Source: Bryobacterales bacterium
GTDB lineage: Bacteria > Acidobacteriota > Terriglobia > Bryobacterales > Bryobacteraceae
Assembly (NCBI GenBank): GCA_009697505.1
Contig: SHUD01000022.1
Location: forward strand, 1 to 38,911
Direction of reading: 5' to 3'
DNA length: 38,911 nt
Below are positions 33,695 through 38,911 of this stretch, piece by piece. The translations under genes and the position numbers were made by a program. Numbering within the stretch: position 1 is the stretch's first letter; each line of letters starts with the position of its first letter. Below the pieces are notes generated by a model. That model saw only the letters and a list, made by a program, of their open reading frames with translations. It was not told where the DNA came from and made no database searches.

Positions 33695-34330
33695 TCAGGA
33701 GTTTTTGCGCGCGATCCACTCCGCCATCGCCAGACTGACCGCGTCGCCCTTGTCGCGCAGGCCGTCGATCACGCCTTGCCGGTCAGCCGGAACGCGGTTC
33801 TGGCTGGCTTTCCATTTGCCTTCGATCCGCGCAATCGGGATTTCAACTCCGACGATCCCCTTCAGTTGGGACTGAATGAAATCGGCAGGAGCTTGATCGA
33901 CGCTCCAGGGCTCTGCAAACACCGATTCATGCTGCTGTGTCAGCGCGCGGACGTTAGCCTCCAAGCGCGCTGGATCGGCAAAAGTTGTGAGCGGGCCGTA
34001 GGCGTGCACGGCGATGTAGTTGAAGGTCGGGACGACCTTTCCCGTTGCGCTCTTCGTGGCATACCAGGAAGGGGTGATGTAGGTGGACGGTCCCTGGAAA
34101 ATCGCCAGCGCCTGCACGCCGGGGAGCAGGTCGCTCGACTGGGAATTTGTCCGCGACACGTGTCCGCGCAAGGTCCCGAGCGGCGCGGGTTCCCGGTCCA
34201 GGATCAAGGGAATGTGGTTGGCGATCAAGCCGTCCTTGCCCAGGGTGACCAAGGCTGCCAAGGACTGCTCGCGGATCAACTGGTGGAGCACTTCGATCCG
34301 CTCTTCGCGGAAATGTACTGGGTTGTACAT
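33695..34330 (-). CDS. PaiB-like FMN-binding protein
   Basis: A 211-residue protein of the PaiB family (FMN-binding split-barrel fold), described in bacilli as a negative regulator of sporulation and protease genes. Matching stretches: MYNPVHFREERIEVLHQLIRE, LAALVTLGKDGLIANHIPLI, LRGHVSRTNSQ, LAIFQGPSTYITPSWYATK, VPTFNYIAVHAYG, and IQSQLKGIVGVEIPIARIEGKWKASQNR. Whether it regulates anything or is a flavin enzyme is not known here. It starts eight bases after the PEGA-like gene. Confidence 0.88.
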   Translation of the reverse strand: MYNPVHFREERIEVLHQLIREQSLAALVTLGKDGLIANHIPLILDREPAPLGTLRGHVSRTNSQSSDLLPGVQALAIFQGPSTYITPSWYATKSATGKVVPTFNYIAVHAYGPLTTFADPARLEANVRALTQQHESVFAEPWSVDQAPADFIQSQLKGIVGVEIPIARIEGKWKASQNRVPADRQGVIDGLRDKGDAVSLAMAEWIARKNS

Positions 34331-34338
34331 GGCACGAA

Positions 34339-36645
34339 CTATCGCGGAACAAACTTAAAATCCGCCAAGCCGATTTCATCGTTGCCCTGCACCAGGAACG
34401 CGAACTTGCCTTCGGTGAAGTTGCGGCCGGGTTCCTGCCAGGTGTCGAGCACCAGCCACTGGCCACCGGTCTTGATACTGTGGATCAACTTCTCCGGCGA
34501 CGCTTCCAGTTGCAGCGTGTACGACATTTCCCTGTCGTTCAGGCCGTGCTCGTACTTGCCGCGGTCGAAGACTTTGCCGTTAATGATGACCTTCGAATAC
34601 AGATTCCGGCGGTCCATTTCGAATAGGTCGTAATTCTTGGCGTCGGTGTACTGCATCACCCAGCGAATCCGGCCGCCGCGAAACAGGCTCCCCCCGCGCA
34701 GCAGACGGATGGTGAACGTAAATATTCCGTTGGCCGCGAGTTTGAAGGGGATAAACCCGCCGCCTTTGTGGGTCCACAAGTCACCCTGTTTGCTCCAGGC
34801 GTTGGGATCTTCGAAATCGCCGACCCCGGCAATCTTCGGCGCTGGGGGCGGCGGAGGCGCAGCGGCCACCACGCGGACCAAGGCCAATTCCACGGTATGC
34901 GTTCCGCTGGCGGTCACCGCGACACGCTCGGTCTTCTCGGTGTATCCGGCGGCGCGGCCAGTGAACACATAGTTGCCGGGAGGAAGGTCCATCTGATTGG
35001 CCCGCAACTCGTGCGACTGGGTTTCATCCGCGCGCCGGTAAACCACCGCGGTGTCGGCGGGCGTTCTCGTCAAGCGCACGCTCCCCACGGCTGCCGCCAG
35101 CACCACGTCGGCGCCGGCCAGCTCCACCGTTCTCCCGGCGACGAACTGGCGCTGCATTCGCTTGGCAACGTAGTTTTCGCGGCGCAGCTCAATGGTGTGA
35201 TCTCCTGGTGCGATGCCGTTCCCCGTGAACGTTCCGTCGGGGGCTACGGTGCCGGCGGGTTTCTGGTCCAGCAGGACCTCCGCGCCCGGCGTGGCGTTCT
35301 TGATCTCCAGTGCCGCGACCCGGGGAAGCGGCTGCATCTTGAACTCCAGGCGGACTTCGGAACCTTTCTTCACATCGGCGACCTGCGGCGGAGCGAGTTC
35401 GAAACCTTCCTTGGCGGCGCGCACCGTGATATTTCCGATCGTGGGAATCCTCACTTGGCCGCGCTGCGTCTTGCGTGGATATTCCTTGCCATTCAGAAAT
35501 ACACGCGCCTCGTCTTCGCCCGTGGAAATGATGAGCGTTCCAATGTTCAGATCGGACTTCAGAAATACGGTGAGCGCGGGCGCGGGACCGAAGGACTCCG
35601 CAAGCGTCCGCTGGTCTTTCCCTTCTCCCACCACGATTTCATTGACGCCGGGCCGGAAGCCGGTCAAGTCCACGCCGGCAGGCCCGGCGTCCGCCTGCGG
35701 CTGTCCATTCAGCGCCAGCTTGGCTGGATTGTTCGTGGCCACGCGCGCCTTCTCGCCGATGGAGGAAACCAGCACGGCAATGAGATTGCGCGCCGTTACC
35801 GGTCCGTTAACCGTGGGAGCTTTGGCGTCCGCGACCTCAACGGTGAAGGCGGCTTCGCCCGTGCGCGACGCCACCTTGATCGCATGCGTACCGGGAGGAA
35901 CTTTATTTAAAACGTATTGGCCGTCCTGTAAATCCACCGGTGGCTGGTCATCGAGCGTGACCTGCCCCTGCGGGAGATCCGTCAAAATCCGTACCGATTG
36001 CGCCTGCGGCTGTAACTCCAGATTGACGGCCGCAGGCTTGCCCGGAGTCACAGTGAGTAGGCTCACGGCGGGTTCATAGCCGTCCAGGAACGCCATGAGT
36101 TGATAGTCGCCAGGCACCAGCGACAGATCGCAATTGGAGGCGCACTTCTGTTCCCCGTTCACGCGGATCGCGGCTCCCTGAGGCGTCGTTGCCACCTGAA
36201 CCGCGACGCCCGCGCCGCGGTTGTGCCGGCGCGCCTGGTTCACGAAAAACACGAGCACGCCAATCGCGAGGATGGCCCCCGCGATGCCTCCGAGAACCAT
36301 CGCGCTGGTCCAGGAACTACGGGTCGGCGGTGCTTGCGGCGGAGGTGCCTGTGGCGGCGGAATCCGCGGAGCTGGGCTTACCGGAGCAGCTTCCCGCCAA
36401 GCGGGAATGGCCACAACGGGAATTGGCCGCTCCGGCGGCGCTTGTTTCAGCAGCGTCCCGCGCGCGAGCACCCGCTGCTTGGATTCGCTCACCGCCAACT
36501 GGACATCAAGATCCGCCGGGTGCTGCCGGGCCAACTCGTCCAAGCGGGCAAAAATGGGCTTCAGCCCGGCCAGATCGCCGGTCCGGTCGATCCGCCCTTC
36601 CAGCAGCTTCAATTCCTCGAGTGGATTGGTATTTTCCGGCCCCAC
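34339..36645 (-). CDS. Membrane-anchored PEGA-like repeat protein
   Basis: A 768-residue protein with GTG start. Residues 1-65 are helical, about 66-110 are a proline-rich linker (IPPPQAPPPQAPP), and about 115-135 form one membrane span (AMVLGGIAGAILAIGVLVFFV). The large outer part has several PEGA-like beta modules, such as VATTPQGAAIRVNGEQKC, LSLVPGDYQLMAFLDGYEP, VLLDQKPAGTVAPDG and LPPGNYVFTGRAAGYTEK. The last about 160 residues (FEDPNAWSKQGDLWTHKGGGF onward) look like a jellyroll, lamin-G-like sugar-binding domain. It probably spans the envelope with the modules outside. It lacks a kinase domain, which often accompanies PEGA. Confidence 0.78.
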   Translation of the reverse strand: MGPENTNPLEELKLLEGRIDRTGDLAGLKPIFARLDELARQHPADLDVQLAVSESKQRVLARGTLLKQAPPERPIPVVAIPAWREAAPVSPAPRIPPPQAPPPQAPPTRSSWTSAMVLGGIAGAILAIGVLVFFVNQARRHNRGAGVAVQVATTPQGAAIRVNGEQKCASNCDLSLVPGDYQLMAFLDGYEPAVSLLTVTPGKPAAVNLELQPQAQSVRILTDLPQGQVTLDDQPPVDLQDGQYVLNKVPPGTHAIKVASRTGEAAFTVEVADAKAPTVNGPVTARNLIAVLVSSIGEKARVATNNPAKLALNGQPQADAGPAGVDLTGFRPGVNEIVVGEGKDQRTLAESFGPAPALTVFLKSDLNIGTLIISTGEDEARVFLNGKEYPRKTQRGQVRIPTIGNITVRAAKEGFELAPPQVADVKKGSEVRLEFKMQPLPRVAALEIKNATPGAEVLLDQKPAGTVAPDGTFTGNGIAPGDHTIELRRENYVAKRMQRQFVAGRTVELAGADVVLAAAVGSVRLTRTPADTAVVYRRADETQSHELRANQMDLPPGNYVFTGRAAGYTEKTERVAVTASGTHTVELALVRVVAAAPPPPPAPKIAGVGDFEDPNAWSKQGDLWTHKGGGFIPFKLAANGIFTFTIRLLRGGSLFRGGRIRWVMQYTDAKNYDLFEMDRRNLYSKVIINGKVFDRGKYEHGLNDREMSYTLQLEASPEKLIHSIKTGGQWLVLDTWQEPGRNFTEGKFAFLVQGNDEIGLADFKFVPR

Positions 36646-36701
36646 GTCTGTATCCTAATGCACCCGACACCACCGGCACCAGCCACTACCGCGGACCCGG
36701 C

Positions 36702-37481
36702 CTAAACCCGCGATTTCGCGATGCCCGGGAGTCCCGGTTCCGCCTGTACGTAATGTTCCGTCAGGCCCGTCTCCAGCAGATGGAATGCCGTGTCGACGTC
36801 GTCGGCGAAGTGGAACAATTCCAGGTCCTCTCCAGAGATCATGCCGTGGCGGACCAAAGCCTCGAAATTGATGATCTCTTTCCAGAACGACGTACCGTAA
36901 AGCACGATGACCATCCTCTTCATCAGCTTCTGGGTCTGCACCAGGGTGAGGATTTCCGTCAGCTCGTCTAAAGTCCCGAAGCCCCCTGGGAAAACCACGA
37001 GTCCCTTGGCGAGATAGGCGAACCAGAACTTGCGCATGAAAAAGTAGTGGAACTCGAAGTTCAATTCCGGAGTGACGAAAGGATTCGGACGCTGCTCGAA
37101 GGGAAGACCGATGTTCAAGCCCACGGTCTTACCTCCGGCGTCGCGGGCGCCGCGGTTGGCGGCTTCCATGATTCCCGGACCGCCGCCACTGCACACCACG
37201 AAACGGCGGGTGGAGTTTTCCAGACTGTCCGACCACTTGGTCAGGCGGCGCGCCAACTCGCGCGCTTCGTCATAGTAACGGCCCAGCGGGCCCATTTCCA
37301 GCAAGCGGGCGGAGCCGAAGAACACGACAGTATCGTGAATGCGTTCCTTGCGGAAGTGCGCGAGCGGATACAGATACTCGCTGATGATGCGCAAGGAACG
37401 TGCATCCGGGCTATCCAGAAACTCTTGGTTGCGGTACGCCAGCGGCAGGCGCCCTTCGTAGTCATGATGTCGTTCGATCAT
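36702..37481 (-). CDS. LOG-family protein (nucleoside 5'-monophosphate phosphoribohydrolase type)
   Basis: A 259-residue Rossmann-like protein of the LOG family, which cleaves the base from nucleotide monophosphates or binds nucleotides. Motifs: VVFFGSARL, CSGGGPGIMEAANRGA, and the catalytic LVVFPGGFGTLDELTEIL with its arginine/glutamate context. The protein is larger than plant-type LOG and has an N-terminal extension, like the TIGR00730 bacterial group. The start at 37481 overlaps the lpxD stop (ATGA); an earlier in-frame start would lie inside lpxD. Substrate is unknown. Confidence 0.88.
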   Translation of the reverse strand: MIERHHDYEGRLPLAYRNQEFLDSPDARSLRIISEYLYPLAHFRKERIHDTVVFFGSARLLEMGPLGRYYDEARELARRLTKWSDSLENSTRRFVVCSGGGPGIMEAANRGARDAGGKTVGLNIGLPFEQRPNPFVTPELNFEFHYFFMRKFWFAYLAKGLVVFPGGFGTLDELTEILTLVQTQKLMKRMVIVLYGTSFWKEIINFEALVRHGMISGEDLELFHFADDVDTAFHLLETGLTEHYVQAEPGLPGIAKSRV

Positions 37482-38512
37482 TTGATTTTGTCGGCGGCCT
37501 CTTCCATAGAGTGCAGGCGCCGCTCCAATTCTCGCACCGACTTCAACATTTCGGGCAGTTTCTGGAAGGCAGTGATCGCGCGCAGCCACTGGCGGGCGTC
37601 GAAGGCCGGAGACCCGCTCATCACCGCTCCCTGCTCCACATCACCTCCGATGCCGCTCTGCGCGTAGATGACGGCGTTATCGTGGATGGTGAGATGTCCG
37701 GAAATGCCCACCTGCCCGGCCAGCAGTACGTTCTTTTCCAAAACGCTCGATCCGGCCAGGCCCGTTTGCGCGCAGATGATGTTGTCCTCGCCCACCACGC
37801 AAGCGTGGCCGATCTGCACCAGGCTGTCGATTTTCGCGCCGCGCTTGACACGGGTTTCGCCGACCGTGGCCCGGTCCACCGAAGTCAGGGTCTGAATCTC
37901 GACGTCGTCTTCAATCACCGTGATGCCGCTCTGCACGATTTTGTGGTGCCGGCCGTCCGCTGCTTTGGCGAATCCAAAGCCGTCGCCGCCGACCACCACC
38001 CCGTTCTGCAACGTCACGCGGTTTCCGATGCGGCAAAATTCGCGGACTACGGAGTGTGAGTGGGCATGGAAATCGTCACCGATGACCGCGCCATCGTAGA
38101 TCGCTACGTGCGGCCGGATGATCGCGTTGCGGCCGATCACCACGTTTTCACCGACCACCGCGAAGGCTCCGATGGACGCGTTCTCGCCAATGCGGGCCGA
38201 AGCCGCCACCGCAGCCGCCGGGTGTATGCCCGCCGCCGGGCTAGGCGGCTGGTAAAACAGCGCCAGTGCCCGCGCAAAATCCAGATATGGATTCGTTGAG
38301 ATCAACTGGGCGGGCGTAATCCCGTCAAGGAAAATCGAAACCAGGATGGCACCGGCCTGCGAATGTTTCACTTTGTGCGCGTACTTGGGATTAGCCAGGA
38401 ACGTAAGCTGGTCCGCCTTCGCCTGTTCCATGCCCGACACGCCCGTGATTTCGACCGCGCCGTCACCCCGGCATTCGCAACCGAGCGCCCCGGCCAAATC
38501 GCTAAGTTTCAT
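37478..38512 (-). CDS. lpxD: UDP-3-O-(3-hydroxyacyl)glucosamine N-acyltransferase
   Basis: Third enzyme of lipid A synthesis, adding the second hydroxyacyl chain from ACP to UDP-acyl-glucosamine. Standard length of 344 residues. An N-terminal uridine-binding domain (EITGVSGMEQAKADQLTFLANPKYAHKVKHSQAGAIL) precedes a left-handed beta helix of hexapeptide repeats (IGENASIGAFAVVGENVVIGRNAIIRPHVAI). The catalytic HSHSV histidine is in DFHAHSHSVVREFC. A C-terminal helical tail (ITAFQKLPEMLKSVRELERRLHSMEEA) is typical. Some genomes keep two copies. It leads the long minus-strand run but no other lpx gene is near. Confidence 0.95.
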   Translation of the reverse strand: MKLSDLAGALGCECRGDGAVEITGVSGMEQAKADQLTFLANPKYAHKVKHSQAGAILVSIFLDGITPAQLISTNPYLDFARALALFYQPPSPAAGIHPAAAVAASARIGENASIGAFAVVGENVVIGRNAIIRPHVAIYDGAVIGDDFHAHSHSVVREFCRIGNRVTLQNGVVVGGDGFGFAKAADGRHHKIVQSGITVIEDDVEIQTLTSVDRATVGETRVKRGAKIDSLVQIGHACVVGEDNIICAQTGLAGSSVLEKNVLLAGQVGISGHLTIHDNAVIYAQSGIGGDVEQGAVMSGSPAFDARQWLRAITAFQKLPEMLKSVRELERRLHSMEEAADKIK

Positions 38513-38554
38513 TCTTATAGGGTACGGCGGTGAACCCGCGAAGTGCGGAACGGC

Positions 38555-38851
38555 CTAGTCGACAACCGGCGCCAGCCGCGAAGCGATCACGCGCCGATCC
38601 GAGGTCAACACTTTCAGGCGATGCACGCGAGCCGTCGCGACGATGGCGCGGTCGGCGGGGTCACGCAGCGCCGGGCCCAGGGCGGCAACTTCAGCCGCGA
38701 TGTCGAATGTCAGGGGCAGTACGGCAAATAGCGGATTGCCACTGATGTCCTCGAACAGATCCCACTGCTGTCCGGCTATCGCATTTTGACCCTTGGGTAA
38801 GTCGTGTTTGTTCAGTGGGATGAATGGTATTTTGACTTTTTTCGATTTCAA
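38555..38851 (-). pseudogene. VapC-like PIN toxin fragment
   Basis: The C-terminal about 60 residues match a PIN-domain ribonuclease: FAVLPLTFDIAAEVAALGPALRDPADRAIVATARVHRLKVLTSDRRVI, with the DPADRxIVATA box holding two of the acidic residues. The N-terminal third of a VapC (the LLDTHxWLW strand with the first Asp) is absent and is replaced by KSKKVKIPFIPLNKHDLPKGQ, which is unlike the family. Either a 5'-deleted relic or a fusion to unrelated DNA. The partner antitoxin is not seen before the window end. Confidence 0.6.
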
Positions 38852-38911
38852 CTTCCGCTGACGGTTTTGGGGCGTTTTCGCCGGTGGAGGGACGATGCTG
38901 GAGCATGCGGC

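Overview
The window looks like chromosomal DNA of a high-GC, Gram-negative member of the Acidobacteriota, most likely a Solibacter/Bryobacter-type soil bacterium. The placement rests on gene content: a VWFA-related secreted protein of the acidobacterial type, an NHL-repeat secreted protein, several small secreted tetratricopeptide-like proteins, a divergent Hfq-like protein, LpxD (so an outer membrane with lipid A), and short palindromic intergenic repeats. No rRNA or intact tRNA is present, so the species cannot be named.

Positions 1-3007 are the right-hand end of an integrative element. They hold a truncated tyrosine recombinase, an AbrB/RelE-type toxin-antitoxin pair, a replication-relaxation family gene, and a run of hairpins and repeated heptamers. 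The end is marked by a 45-bp copy of the 3' half of tRNA-Gly(UCC), at 2963-3007. The intact tRNA gene should lie to the left of the window. Positions 3008-4250 are a small accessory islet: a short TIR-domain protein, a HigB/HigA-type toxin-antitoxin pair, and a scrap of a gene related to the next core gene. Both toxin-antitoxin pairs have a perfect 8-bp inverted repeat just upstream of the first gene.

From 4253 on the DNA is core-like. 4.25-8.1 kb: three secreted or periplasmic proteins (unknown, SGNH hydrolase, DUF3108) and a lone ABC-2 polysaccharide-type permease. 8.1-11.5 kb: RhlE helicase, a small basic protein, phosphoglycerate kinase and a YbgC-like thioesterase. 11.5-14.3 kb: a fused MoaD-MoaE molybdopterin synthase, a VWA protein, an Hfq-like protein and SuhB. 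14.3-14.7 kb: a repeat-rich gene-free stretch. 14.7-18.6 kb: ThiC, a GAF-ANTAR regulator, a frameshifted MinD-like gene and a secreted helical-repeat protein. 18.7-24.3 kb: PriA, a GNAT acetyltransferase, a TPR protein and two small secreted proteins, all on the plus strand.

24.3-29.6 kb is a minus-strand run: NHL protein, secreted protein, sugar-phosphate transferase, orotate phosphoribosyltransferase, and a sulfatase-fold protein that has lost its catalytic residues. 30.1-31.5 kb is a phosphomannomutase/phosphoglucomutase. 31.5-38.5 kb is one long minus-strand run: lpxD, a LOG-family gene, a PEGA-like membrane protein, a PaiB-like protein, then a tightly overlapping trio of NodB-type deacetylase, acyl carrier protein and ketoacyl synthase. 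Sugar activation, undecaprenyl-sugar transfer, the ABC permease and LpxD together indicate a cell with envelope glycan synthesis, but no complete polysaccharide locus is present. The window ends in a VapC-like fragment.

No single spectacular new system stands out. The best leads are the tRNA-Gly-bounded islet with its TIR protein, the deacetylase-ACP-ketosynthase trio, the catalytically dead sulfatase, the MoaD-MoaE fusion with an internal Gly-Gly, and the palindromic repeats. All protein assignments are by reading motifs; no database search was run.
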